DNA of 64,000 nucleotides from Sporomusaceae bacterium (GTDB lineage: Bacteria > Bacillota > Negativicutes > Sporomusales > UBA7701): the NCBI GenBank assembly GCA_031460455.1, contig JAVKTQ010000001.1, positions 744,001 through 808,000 of the forward strand, given 5' to 3'. How positions within the stretch are numbered: the first letter of the stretch is position 1; every line of letters begins with the position of its first letter. The position numbers were made by a program, and so were the translations under genes. The notes under the pieces are model-generated. The model had not been told where the DNA came from, ran no database searches, and was given only the letters and a program-made list of their open reading frames with translations. Positions 30,928 to 40,217 of the stretch are shown here, piece after piece.

Positions 30928-32895
30928 CTATAGTTTTCCCAAGAGCGGGCGCCGCCGCGACCGGCGGGCCGTCAGCCTTGTCTCGTATTCTTCGACAAGG
31001 CTGATCTCGGCGGGAGATAATTCGTAGATTTTGTAGACCATCTGGTTGAAGAGGTCGTCCATGGCGGCGGCGCGGGTTTCGGCGCCGCTGTCGCCTTCCC
31101 GGCGCCGACGGATGAGGGTGGTCATTATCCTGACAAGCTCGGGGGCGCGGGCGCTGGCCTCCTGATGGACTTTGACCGGCAGGAGTTCGAGGGTGTCGAT
31201 GTCGGTCTGGGCCATCGACCGCCCGTACTCCATCGTTACGGCGTGATAGTAAAACGACATCAGCCGGGAGTTTAGGAGCAGCAGCAGGTAGTCGAGCGTG
31301 ACGGCGCCGTTGGTGGCGACGAAGCTGTGGAGGTTGTTGAGGTGGTAGTAGCCGTTGTCGTCGAGGCAAGCGGTGATGGTGTACCCGGTCTGACGGATGA
31401 GGATTTTGCGGCCGCCGACGATGGCGGGGTCCCAGCCGCCTTTGTAAAGCCGCGCCGGGTCGATGTTGAGCCAGTGGCCCTCGTAGGTTAAGCCGTAACG
31501 CTCGATCTGGCTGCCGGATACCAGCCCGCGCCGCCAGGTTGGCCCGCCGCACTCCTGGCCGATAATGTCGCTCTGCTTGGAGACGGAGCGGACGCCGGTA
31601 TGTCCTGATGAAAAATTTGCCAGCGGTTCGTTGCTATTATCTATTTTATCAATCAGGTTTTTGACCGTCAAATCGGAAAACAGGCGGAAGCGCTGATGGG
31701 GAAGCGCGGCGAAATAGCTCTGGGCGTAGGAACACCCGGCCGTGCCGTCCCTGAGGTCGTCTTTGCTGTCGACATGGTGGACGGTGACCGTTTGCCGGTC
31801 GCGGCCGGCCGGGTCGCTTTCCCGTCTGAGGATGCTGATCGCCGACATGCCGACGGCGGCATTTTTAAACACCGGCAGGGCGATGTGGACCATTGTTTCG
31901 ATGGCGGTATGATCCATAATGTAGCGGCGGATCTTCGAGTAGTAGCGGCCGAGGAGAAAGCTGTCGGGGAGGATGAATCCCAGCCTCCCCCCTTCCACGA
32001 GCATTTCGATGCCCCGTTCGAGGAAGAGGACGTAGTAGCTGAGTTTGTATTCGGCGGAAGCGCTGAACGCGCTGCGCAGGTAGGCTTCGTAGTCGCGGTC
32101 GAGGCGCCGCGCGCCCCGCAGGCCGAAGGACAGATAGGGCGGGTTGCCGACGACGTAGTCGTAGCGGGACGACCAGAAGGCCCGGTCGCCAACTGCACCC
32201 TGCTCCGGGCGGCGAAGGCTGTCGCAGACGAGGATGTTGGGAGTCAGGCCGCCGCTGGCCGCCGGCCTTTTGAGCAGCAGCCCGGCGGCCGCTGTCTCGG
32301 CGGCGAGGGCGTCGATGTCGGCGCCCCACAGGTTGTGGGTGATAATGTGGCGGTGGATGCCGTCGTCCGACCAGTCCTTGTCGGGGAAGCGCTCCGCCAG
32401 TACGCCGCGAGCGGCGGAATATTTGGCCTGGAGAAGATCGTAGGCGCGCAGCAGGAAGTTGCCGCAGCCGCAGGCGGGGTCGAGGATCTTGATGTGCGGG
32501 TTGGCGACGACGTCGGCCTTGACCGCCGTGCCGGCGAGGATGAAGTCGACCACCTGCGGGGCTGTATAGAAAAGGCCCTGAGCCCTGCGGCCGAGGGCGA
32601 GCTTTTCGTAAAGTTCGCCGAGCAGCCAGGCGTCACGGGGCAAGGTGCACAGCCAGCGGGAGACGATGGCGTGGATGCGGTCGGGTATCTCGGTTTCGCC
32701 GACGGACAGCAGGCCGCGGGCGGCGTCGGGCAGGGTGCGGGCGCCCGTCGCCTGGGCGGCGACGGCCTCCGGGGTGGTTTCGCCGCGCAGAACGGCGACA
32801 AGCATGGTCAAGAGGCCCCGCTCGGCCTCGAGGCCCTGGGCAGCCAGCCAGCTTTTCAGTTCTTGACACTCCGCCAGAAAGTGCTTCCAGTTCAT
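30928..32895 (-). CDS. Orphan N6-adenine DNA methyltransferase (Eco57I/TaqI type)
   Basis: The 655-residue protein has an N-terminal helical region, the SAM motif ILDPACGCGNFLLRAYDLL (about 146-164), the catalytic motif VVGNPPYLSFGL (about 249-260) and a C-terminal TaqI-like target-recognition region (KILIRQTGYTITACLDDNGY). No PD-(D/E)xK or other nuclease motif is visible and no restriction gene adjoins it. It may be an orphan regulatory methyltransferase, a type IIG relic, or part of a defence locus lost elsewhere. Repeat copy C lies 76 bases upstream of its start. Confidence 0.85.
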   Translation of the reverse strand: MNWKHFLAECQELKSWLAAQGLEAERGLLTMLVAVLRGETTPEAVAAQATGARTLPDAARGLLSVGETEIPDRIHAIVSRWLCTLPRDAWLLGELYEKLALGRRAQGLFYTAPQVVDFILAGTAVKADVVANPHIKILDPACGCGNFLLRAYDLLQAKYSAARGVLAERFPDKDWSDDGIHRHIITHNLWGADIDALAAETAAAGLLLKRPAASGGLTPNILVCDSLRRPEQGAVGDRAFWSSRYDYVVGNPPYLSFGLRGARRLDRDYEAYLRSAFSASAEYKLSYYVLFLERGIEMLVEGGRLGFILPDSFLLGRYYSKIRRYIMDHTAIETMVHIALPVFKNAAVGMSAISILRRESDPAGRDRQTVTVHHVDSKDDLRDGTAGCSYAQSYFAALPHQRFRLFSDLTVKNLIDKIDNSNEPLANFSSGHTGVRSVSKQSDIIGQECGGPTWRRGLVSGSQIERYGLTYEGHWLNIDPARLYKGGWDPAIVGGRKILIRQTGYTITACLDDNGYYHLNNLHSFVATNGAVTLDYLLLLLNSRLMSFYYHAVTMEYGRSMAQTDIDTLELLPVKVHQEASARAPELVRIMTTLIRRRREGDSGAETRAAAMDDLFNQMVYKIYELSPAEISLVEEYETRLTARRSRRRPLLGKL

Positions 32896-32971
32896 GCCGC
32901 ACTCCCCGTGACCGTATTTCGCACTCCTGGTAATGTATATTCAAAAGCTCGCTTCAATAAGCGCGCCGCGG

Positions 32972-33088
32972 CCGATTTAAAAGTGCCAGATGCAAGGCGG
33001 ACCGGAGGATGACTAGCGACGGCGTACTTGGTTGCGTACGCCGAGCAGTCAGCCGAGGACCAACGCCGCAGATGGCCTTTTAAAGCGG
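32972..33088 (+). repeat. Structured palindromic repeat, copy C
   Basis: The outer stem CCG-TTTAAAAG-GCC / GGC-CTTTTAAA-CGG pairs. CCAGATGC faces GCAGATGG across GA/GA, the inner stem is GGATGACT/AGTCAGCC with one mismatch, and the apical hairpin is GGCGTAC-TTGGTTGC-GTACGCC. It starts 3 bases downstream of the folE2 stop. Confidence 0.85.
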
Positions 33089-33091
33089 ACG

Positions 33092-33883
33092 CTAACTTTT
33101 CGCCACAAACTCTATGTGGGAGGCGTAGGCGCTATGGTTGTGTATCGACTCATAATTCTCGCACTCTACCTCGAACCAGGCCACTCCGTCAAGCGCCCTG
33201 AGCGCCAGGACCAGATCCCGGAGAACATCTTCGACGAACTTGGGGTTTTCGTACGCAAGCTCGGTGAGGTACTTTTCGTCGTCGCGCTTGAGGAGGGAAT
33301 ATACGGGGGCGCTGGCCTGAGCTTCCATGAGGGCGGCCAGGTCTTCGATCCAGACGAAGCGGCCGGGCTGGAACCTGACCTTGACCCGCATGAGGCCACG
33401 CTGGTTGTGGGCTCCGTAGGAAGAAATCTCCTTACTGCAGGGGCAGAGGGAGGTGAAGGGGACGGTGAGTCCGAGGACAAAATCGAGGTGATCGCCCTGC
33501 TGGAGGCTGCCGGCAAAGAGGCAGTCGTAGTCGAGCAGGCTTTTCATGCCGCTGACTGGCGCGGTTTTTTCGATGAAGTACTTGAAGGCGATGTCGATGC
33601 TGGCCCGCCTGGCTTCGAGCCGGCTGGCGAGATCGTTGAGGATGGCTTCCATCTCCCGGTAGGATACCGGTTTCTGGCTCCAGTCGCTGAGCACTTCGAT
33701 GAACCTGCTCATGTGGGTGCCTTTGTACTCCTTGGGCAGATCGACGGTCAGCTTGATGTTCGCGAGCACCGACTGGAAGGAGCCGCTTTTGAGTTTGATG
33801 AGGAACGGCAGATGGACTTCGCTCACGCCAACCTTCTGGATGGCGATGCCCCGTTCGTCGGCCAGGTTCTGTACGTCTTTCAT
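33092..33883 (-). CDS. folE2: GTP cyclohydrolase IB
   Basis: FolE2 converts GTP to dihydroneopterin triphosphate, the first step of both folate and 7-deazaguanine synthesis. The 263-residue protein has the FolE2 landmarks GVSEVHLPFLIKL, the CPCSKEISSYGAHNQRG metal-site loop and a C-terminal FEVECENYESIHNHSAYAS. The lone FolE2 form replaces FolE in many bacteria. It is encoded 26 bases downstream of queC, tying it to queuosine precursor supply. Confidence 0.95.
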   Translation of the reverse strand: MKDVQNLADERGIAIQKVGVSEVHLPFLIKLKSGSFQSVLANIKLTVDLPKEYKGTHMSRFIEVLSDWSQKPVSYREMEAILNDLASRLEARRASIDIAFKYFIEKTAPVSGMKSLLDYDCLFAGSLQQGDHLDFVLGLTVPFTSLCPCSKEISSYGAHNQRGLMRVKVRFQPGRFVWIEDLAALMEAQASAPVYSLLKRDDEKYLTELAYENPKFVEDVLRDLVLALRALDGVAWFEVECENYESIHNHSAYASHIEFVAKS

Positions 33884-33909
33884 TGTTTCACTCCGTTTTC
33901 ATTACGGCC

Positions 33910-34581
33910 TTATTTCGCGTAGGGTATCGGGTCTTGCACGCCGGCTTCGGCGAAGCCTTTCAGGCGCAGCACACAGCTGTCGCACTTGCCGCAGGCCTCT
34001 TCCCCGCCCGCGTAGCAGCTGGTGGTGAGGTGCAGGGGCGCACCGAGTTTGACGCCGAGGAGGACGATGTCCTTTTTGGCCAGATCGATAAGCGGCGTTT
34101 CCACCGCGATGCGGCGTCCGTCTTGGACGGCCGCTTTTGTGCTGTAATCGGCGAGCTGCTGGAAAAGCCGCACGAATTCCGGCCGGCAGTCCGGGTAACC
34201 GGAGTAGTCTAAAGCGTTGACGCCGATGTAGATGCGGTCGGCGCCGCCGACCTCGGCGTAGCCAAGTGCGTAGCTGAGGAATATCAGGTTGCGGGCGGGC
34301 ACGTAGGTGGAGGGGATGTCTTTGCGGGCTGCGTCGCCTTCGGGAACGGCGATGGCCGTGTCGGTGAGGGCGCTGCCGCCGATGGCGGCCATGTTGGTCG
34401 ATATGACCAGGTGGCGCTTTACGCCATAGTGATCCGCGACCCGGCGGGCGCTTGCCAGTTCACGGCTGTGGCGCTGTTGATAGTCGAAGCTGATGGGCAA
34501 CAGTTCGCAGCCGGCGGCTGCGGCCACCGCCATGCAGACGGTGGAATCGAGGCCGCCGGAAAGCAGGACGACCGCTTTCAT
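33910..34581 (-). CDS. queC: 7-cyano-7-deazaguanine synthase
   Basis: QueC makes preQ0 from 7-carboxy-7-deazaguanine with ATP and ammonia. The 223-residue protein has the PP-loop VVLLSGGLDSTVCMAVA, YVPARNLIFLSYALGYAE and the zinc-binding cysteines CYAGGEEACGKCDSCVLRL. queD and queE are not in the window, so preQ0 synthesis is split among loci. No preQ1 riboswitch was recognised upstream. Confidence 0.95.
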   Translation of the reverse strand: MKAVVLLSGGLDSTVCMAVAAAAGCELLPISFDYQQRHSRELASARRVADHYGVKRHLVISTNMAAIGGSALTDTAIAVPEGDAARKDIPSTYVPARNLIFLSYALGYAEVGGADRIYIGVNALDYSGYPDCRPEFVRLFQQLADYSTKAAVQDGRRIAVETPLIDLAKKDIVLLGVKLGAPLHLTTSCYAGGEEACGKCDSCVLRLKGFAEAGVQDPIPYAK

Positions 34582-34665
34582 GTCGGAAACACTCCTCTTG
34601 GCAGTTGTAGGGTTATTATATGGCTGCCCCCGTCCATGCTATGCGAGCAGGCGGCGGAGACGAAG

Positions 34666-34691
34666 GGAGGCTGTTCTTAAAAACAGCCTCC
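34666..34691 (-). terminator. Hairpin after the HD-GYP gene
   Basis: GGAGGCTGTT pairs with AACAGCCTCC over 10 bp, 32 bases downstream of the stop at 34724. No strong U tract follows on the minus strand. Confidence 0.65.
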
Positions 34692-34723
34692 GATGCCGAG
34701 GGATTATGTTTTTCGCCGGGATG

Positions 34724-35791
34724 TCAGGTTCTTAACACTTTGATGATGCTCAGGTCTTTTTTGCTCTCAAGGTCGATAAATTCGCCGCTGTCGTCGCGGA
34801 CCACCGGTCGGGCGGAGATGAACTTGCCCAGGTAAACGACCTCCGCTTCCCGTCCGTCGCTTAAGAGAACGATGTTGCCGATAAAGTAGTCGCGGACGTT
34901 GTTAAGAAAAACGGTGCAGATATTGGGGTCGAGTTTGTCGTACATGTCGAGCATCAGGGCTTCCACCGCCGCGAACGGGGTCGCTTTCTTGCTGTAGACT
35001 TTGTCGGAGGTTATGGCGTCGTAGATGTCGACGACAGCTATTACCTTGGCGAAGGGGTGTATTTTGGCGCCGGATACCTGGATGGGGTAGCCGCTGCCGT
35101 CCTCGCGCTCGTGATGCTGGAGGATAGCGTACATGACTGAGGCCGGGAGGCCGAGTTCCTTGACGAGATTGTACCCTCTGGTTGTATGGAGGCGCATTAT
35201 CTCCATTTCGGCCGGACTGAGTTTCCCCGGCTTGCGGAGTATTTCGAGCGGGATCTGCGTCTTGCCGATATCGTGCAGCAGGCCGGCCAGTACGAGGTCT
35301 TTTAGCTCTTCGCCGCGATATCCCAGCCAGCGGCCGACGACTCCGCAGAGCACGGCCACGTCGATGGAGTGATGAAAGGTATAATCGTCCTGGCGCTGCA
35401 CCGCCTGGAGATGGTTGAGTATGCCGGAGGTGTTGATGAAGGGTTCGATGGCGCTGTCGGTCAGTTCCCGTATTTCTTTGAGCGGTACTTGTTTGAAGAA
35501 GCGGATGGTTTCGAATGATCTTTTCAGGGCGCCGACAGTGTCGTTATACACGCTGGAAACAGCCACCTGAGCTTCGGACAGAGGTTGCGGTTCTTTCTCC
35601 GCACCGTCGACCACATGGCGGATGTCGACGACCGACACTCCCCAGCCTTTCAGCCGCTGGATAAGGTTAGGGGTAAGGACGGTACCCTCGCCGAGCGCGA
35701 ATTTATCGTTGTCGGTGATGAGGCTCCCCGCCAACTCCATGCCGGGCTTGACTTCGTCAATCCGGTACCGTTTGGTGATTACCCGGATCAT
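34724..35791 (-). CDS. HD-GYP domain cyclic-di-GMP phosphodiesterase 1
   Basis: The 355-residue protein has an N-terminal PilZ-like or helical region and an HD-GYP domain from about 120 to 300: HHSIDVAVLCG, LAGLLHDIGKTQIPLEIL, LHTTRGYNLVKEL and LQHHEREDGSGYP. The metal ligands and the GYP motif are intact, so it should hydrolyse c-di-GMP to pGpG or GMP. A similar gene lies at 40218-41273. No receiver domain is present, so it is not a classical response regulator. Confidence 0.9.
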   Translation of the reverse strand: MIRVITKRYRIDEVKPGMELAGSLITDNDKFALGEGTVLTPNLIQRLKGWGVSVVDIRHVVDGAEKEPQPLSEAQVAVSSVYNDTVGALKRSFETIRFFKQVPLKEIRELTDSAIEPFINTSGILNHLQAVQRQDDYTFHHSIDVAVLCGVVGRWLGYRGEELKDLVLAGLLHDIGKTQIPLEILRKPGKLSPAEMEIMRLHTTRGYNLVKELGLPASVMYAILQHHEREDGSGYPIQVSGAKIHPFAKVIAVVDIYDAITSDKVYSKKATPFAAVEALMLDMYDKLDPNICTVFLNNVRDYFIGNIVLLSDGREAEVVYLGKFISARPVVRDDSGEFIDLESKKDLSIIKVLRT

Positions 35792-35957
35792 TCATACTCC
35801 CCTTTTCGCGGATATAGCGAAAATACCGGAATGTCAGAAAATGATTACACGCATTTGTCATGTATTTTGACATTTTCCGCGAATTTCCTGCATTGGGAGG
35901 CAAATACATGCGCTGTTTTGAATATTTTGCGCATTTTTCCGGGTTTGGCTGCGACGA

Positions 35958-36584
35958 TTACTGCGGACCCCCTTTGCCGAGGGCCTCGCGGGCGAGTTTG
36001 TCGGCCATTTCGTTGCCTGCGACGCCTGCATGCCCCGGCACCTTGTTGAAAGCTACCCACGGCAGGTGCGGGCGGATATAGCTGGCGTAAGCCTGGGTGA
36101 ATTTGTTGTTCGCTTTCCAGTCGCCGAGCGCCCAGGCGGCGATGCCGACATAGTCGTGGTGGATGGTGAGCGGCTTGGCGCCGTTGTCGTGGGCCCATTT
36201 TACCGCCCGCATGGTGGCGGACAGTTCGCCGGCGACATTGTGGATGGCCGCCGCGGCGTCGTTTTCGCCGGCGCCTTTGTCGGTGAAGACGATTTCCCCG
36301 CCGCGGTAGACGACGAAGGCCCAGCCGTAGCGGTTGTCTTCTTTACGGTAGGTGCCGTCGACGTAGATGTCGTAGCCGTCTCCGGACGGCGCTGGCTCGT
36401 TCTGCGCCGGTTCGCCGGCGGGCGGCCGGCCGGCGAGATAGTCGCGGGCTTGCTGTTCGGTGGGAAAGGATTTGTACTCCGCCCCCGGGAATCGCTCGAC
36501 CTGCTGCTTGCATTTCTCCCAGGTCAGGTACACGCCCGGTTGCCGGCCCGCTCTGACGGCGTAATATTTTACTTTCGGCGCCAC
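35958..36584 (-). CDS. rnhA: Ribonuclease H1 with N-terminal RNA-DNA hybrid-binding domain
   Basis: The 208-residue protein has an N-terminal hybrid-binding domain (residues 1-50, KVKYYAVRAGRQPGVYLTW, KSFPTEQQARDYL), a linker and an RNase H1 catalytic domain. The catalytic carboxylates lie in IYVDGTY, AGELSATMRAV, HHDYVGIAAWA and GHAGVAGNEMAD. It degrades RNA in RNA-DNA hybrids. The two-domain form is common in Firmicutes. It is monocistronic, between the HD-GYP gene and larC. Confidence 0.93.
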   Translation of the reverse strand: MAPKVKYYAVRAGRQPGVYLTWEKCKQQVERFPGAEYKSFPTEQQARDYLAGRPPAGEPAQNEPAPSGDGYDIYVDGTYRKEDNRYGWAFVVYRGGEIVFTDKGAGENDAAAAIHNVAGELSATMRAVKWAHDNGAKPLTIHHDYVGIAAWALGDWKANNKFTQAYASYIRPHLPWVAFNKVPGHAGVAGNEMADKLAREALGKGGPQ

Positions 36585-36616
36585 TGACTCACCTCCGTGT
36601 ATTCAGTCCCGCGCGG

Positions 36617-37819
36617 TCACTGTTGTGCGTCGCCGTCCGTCCGTCCATAAAGGGGCCAGGCGAGCGACAAGGCTTTCTGCCAGACGATCTTGAGCGGCAG
36701 GCCGTGTTCGACGGCTATTTTGCGGCAGTCTTCGAATTCGGGGGCGGCGTTGGCGATCTGGCCTTTTACCGCGCCTATCTTGACCCGCACCTGTCCCCAG
36801 GGAGTTTCCACGGCAACCATCTGCCGTTCGGCTTCCAGACGGCTGACCGGATAGTAGCGCATGCCGATGGTGGTGGTTTCGGCGAGGATGAGGGCGGCGG
36901 CGGCCGGGAAGACGGTACTGTCGGCGAGGACGGACAGTGTTGTGGCCGACCGGCCTTTCTTCATTATTATGGGTGTCAGCCAGACGTCGCGGGCTCCGGC
37001 GGCGAAGAGCCGGTCCATGACATGGGGGTATAACTGGGGATTTAGGTCGTCGATGTTGGCCTCGATAACGAAGTATTCGGCCTGCTCCTGCGCGACAGCC
37101 AACTTGCCGAGCAATGCCCTGACGACATTAGGCGCTTCGAGATCCCACGAGCCGGCGCCGTAGCCGATGGCATCGCTGACGAACCCGTCCGGCACCCCGC
37201 CGCTGCCTGCCGAGAATTCGGCCACGAGCGCGGCGCCGGTGGGAGTGACGAGTTCTTTGGCGATGTCGCCATGTTCCCACGCGATGCCGTGGAGAAGTTC
37301 GGCGGTGGCCGGAGCGGGGACGGGCATACGGCCGTGGCTGCATTTGACGAAGCCGCTGCCTGTCCTGAGTTTGGAGGTGTAGACGCGTTCGATACCCAGC
37401 CAGTTAAGGCCGAGAACGCTGCCGACGATGTCGACGATGGTGTCGACGGCGCCAACTTCGTGGAAGTGGACTTTATCGACGGTGGTGCCGTGAACCTTGG
37501 CTTCCGCTTCGGCCAGGCGCAGGAAAACTTTTTTCGCGCCTTCCTTGACGGCGCCGGGAAGGTCGGAGTCGTCGATGATGGCGTTGATGTCAGGCAGGTG
37601 GCGGTGCCGGCGCTGCTCGAAGAAGCCGGTCTTGACGTCGAGATAGGTGGCGGCGATGCCTTGTTTTTCGACCTTCTTTATGACGAGTTCGTAGCCTGAG
37701 ACGGGCAGCTTGGCTAATTCCCGGCGCAGGTAATCTTCCGGCAGGCCGAGGTCGAGGAGGGCGCCGAGAAACATGTTGCCGCTGATGCCGCTGAAACAGT
37801 CAAGGTATAGGGTACGCAC
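36617..37819 (-). CDS. larC: Nickel-pincer cofactor biosynthesis protein LarC
   Basis: LarC inserts nickel into the pyridinium-3,5-bisthiocarboxylic acid mononucleotide precursor of the lactate racemase cofactor. The 400-residue protein is in one uninterrupted frame, unlike Lactiplantibacillus larC, which needs a ribosomal frameshift. It starts LYLDCFSGISGNMFLGALLDLG and has HFHEVGAVDTIVDIVG, CSHGRMPVPAPATAELL and ANIDDLNPQLYPHVMDRL. It is the last gene of the larE-larB-larC operon. larA itself is not in the window. Confidence 0.93.
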   Translation of the reverse strand: MRTLYLDCFSGISGNMFLGALLDLGLPEDYLRRELAKLPVSGYELVIKKVEKQGIAATYLDVKTGFFEQRRHRHLPDINAIIDDSDLPGAVKEGAKKVFLRLAEAEAKVHGTTVDKVHFHEVGAVDTIVDIVGSVLGLNWLGIERVYTSKLRTGSGFVKCSHGRMPVPAPATAELLHGIAWEHGDIAKELVTPTGAALVAEFSAGSGGVPDGFVSDAIGYGAGSWDLEAPNVVRALLGKLAVAQEQAEYFVIEANIDDLNPQLYPHVMDRLFAAGARDVWLTPIIMKKGRSATTLSVLADSTVFPAAAALILAETTTIGMRYYPVSRLEAERQMVAVETPWGQVRVKIGAVKGQIANAAPEFEDCRKIAVEHGLPLKIVWQKALSLAWPLYGRTDGDAQQ

Positions 37820-37823
37820 GGTG

Positions 37824-38577
<754 letters not shown>

Positions 38578-38591
<14 letters not shown>

Positions 38592-39399
38592 GGTTAAGCG
38601 TTTCGTTCATGCTTCCGGTGCGATAGCCGGCAAGGTCGAGGGCCACGAAGGTAAAGCCAAGGGCCTTGATGGCCGCGGTGACGGCGGCGGCATTGTCGGG
38701 GGCGGCCAGGACGGCGAAGGCCGCGGAGGCGACTTCTATGCGAGCCAGATCGCCGTGGTGGCGGACCCGCACCTGACCGTCGACCAGGCGCCGCACGGCG
38801 AGTTCGGCCGCTTCCACCTGGCGGAGCCGCTCCTCTGTTACCGGCAGGCCGTAGGCAAGGCGGGAGACGAGGCAGGCGGCGCTGGGCTTGTCCCAGGTAG
38901 GCAGCCCCCAGAGGCGGGACACGGCCCGGATTTCGTCTTTCGTGAGCCCTGCGTCGAGCAGCGGGCTGACGACCGCGGGCAGTTCGGCGACGGCTTTCAT
39001 GCCCGGACGATAGTCGCCGCTGTCGTCGGCGTTCGTTCCCTCGGCCACCCAGGCGATACCGTTGTCCTTCGCCCACGCCGCCAAGGCGGCGAAGCGGCTT
39101 TTTTTGCAGTAATAACAGCGCTCGCGGTCGTTGGCGGTAAAGGCCTGGTCGGACAATTCGGCGCTGTCCAGCCAGCTGTGCCTGATGCCGAGAGCGTTCG
39201 CGAAGGCGGCAGCGTCGTTTAGCTCTGCGGCCGAAGAGGTGGCCGACCGGGCTGTTACGAGGATCACCTTCCCGCCCAGCGCTCTTTTAGCCGCCGCCGC
39301 CAGGAATGTGCTGTCGACGCCGCCGGAAAAGGCAACCGCCACGCTTCCCAGACGGCCGAGCATTTCTTCCAGCAGGCTTACTTTTTCCTCGGTTGTCAC
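38578..39399 (-). CDS. larE: Pyridinium biscarboxylate sulfur transferase LarE
   Basis: LarE, an ATP-pyrophosphatase of the PP-loop family, converts the two carboxylates to thiocarboxylates. The 273-residue form has the PP-loop VAFSGGVDSTFLAAAA and WVAEGTNADDSGDYRPGM. The KPSAACLVSRLAYG segment has a cysteine. A GTG start at 39399 was chosen because GGAGG lies 8 bases upstream; a longer ATG frame starts within the upstream terminator. It opens the lar operon. Confidence 0.93.
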
Positions 39400-39430
39400 T
39401 AAAATACCTCCTGCCAGTGCCAATAAAAAA

Positions 39431-39462
39431 GACATAGCTATTCCAGTGCGGAATTCTATGTC
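39431..39462 (-). terminator. Terminator between the 159-residue gene and larE
   Basis: On the minus strand GACATAG...CTATGTC pairs with an inner AATTCC/GGAATA extension, then runs into TTTTTT. It ends 26 bases before the larE start, so it terminates the upstream gene or acts as a larE attenuator. Confidence 0.8.
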
Positions 39463-39532
39463 TTCATGACACGCTTTCGAGCTATATTCTACCATATCCC
39501 GCCTAATGTCTCAAGCCCATTTGTGGCCGTTG

Positions 39533-40012
39533 TCAGTTCTGCAGATGCTTCTGGCGGGATCCGATCAACAGGGCTTCGAGATTTTCCATTATTTTGAGCT
39601 GGTTTTCCTCCAGCAGGCTGATGCTCTGATTGAGAAGCAGCACCTGCGGGTTGATTCTTAGCTTGGGGTTGCGGGCAATCAAATCAAGGTGTCCGGCGGC
39701 CATCTCGAGTTGTTCGGCGGCTGCCAGAACCTGGCTGTCTAGGAGTTTTTCGAGCAGCACGTAATGATATACCTTAACGGCGTCGATGGCCTGGCCGAAG
39801 CCTTCGCTGCTTGCCTGGCGCTGGGCGAAAGTATTGAAGTGGACACTGAATTCCTGAAACTCGCTGCTGGTGGCCACTGCCAGGTCATTGTTCAAAAGAT
39901 AGATCAGTTTGTATATTTTATTAATATAGGAGTTCTGCAACTGGATCAGCGACAGCACATCGCTGAATTCGGCCCCCTGGCAGGGCGCGAGGTGGAAATC
40001 CTGCAATTCCAC
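39533..40012 (-). CDS. Hypothetical all-alpha protein (159 residues)
   Basis: The sequence is rich in Leu, Gln and Glu and predicted to be almost wholly helical (SYINKIYKLIYLLNNDLAVA, EQLEMAAGHLDLIA, NQSISLLEENQLKIMENLEA), a shape seen in chaperone or four-helix proteins. There is no signal peptide or membrane span. It stands alone between two terminators. No family is recognised; the length and helix pattern would also suit a FlgN-like or DUF-type protein, but no support exists. Confidence 0.65.
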   Translation of the reverse strand: MELQDFHLAPCQGAEFSDVLSLIQLQNSYINKIYKLIYLLNNDLAVATSSEFQEFSVHFNTFAQRQASSEGFGQAIDAVKVYHYVLLEKLLDSQVLAAAEQLEMAAGHLDLIARNPKLRINPQVLLLNQSISLLEENQLKIMENLEALLIGSRQKHLQN

Positions 40013-40183
40013 TCTAGTACCACCTCCACTGAAGCGTAGTCGGTCACTATATCCTATTCATTGTTACGCGTTATGTTTACGATTTCGGACAGCTTGCCGG
40101 CGGCCGGCGCAAAAAATTTGCCGTTCTTGTCCTGCCTTAGCTGGGCTATGTATATTAATGCATTTTCAACGGACGGCAAATGC

Positions 40184-40214
40184 AAAAACCGCCGGGGCTT
40201 TTGTCCTCCGGCGG
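40184..40214 (-). terminator. Terminator of HD-GYP gene 2
   Basis: CCGCCGG pairs with CCGGCGG. On the minus strand the stem is followed by TTTTTGC. It lies 3 bases downstream of the stop codon at 40218. Confidence 0.85.
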
Positions 40215-40217
40215 CTG

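Noticed and set aside
34582-34665. preQ1 riboswitch before queC
   Set aside because: Neither the class I nor the class II conserved core could be found in this short leader.
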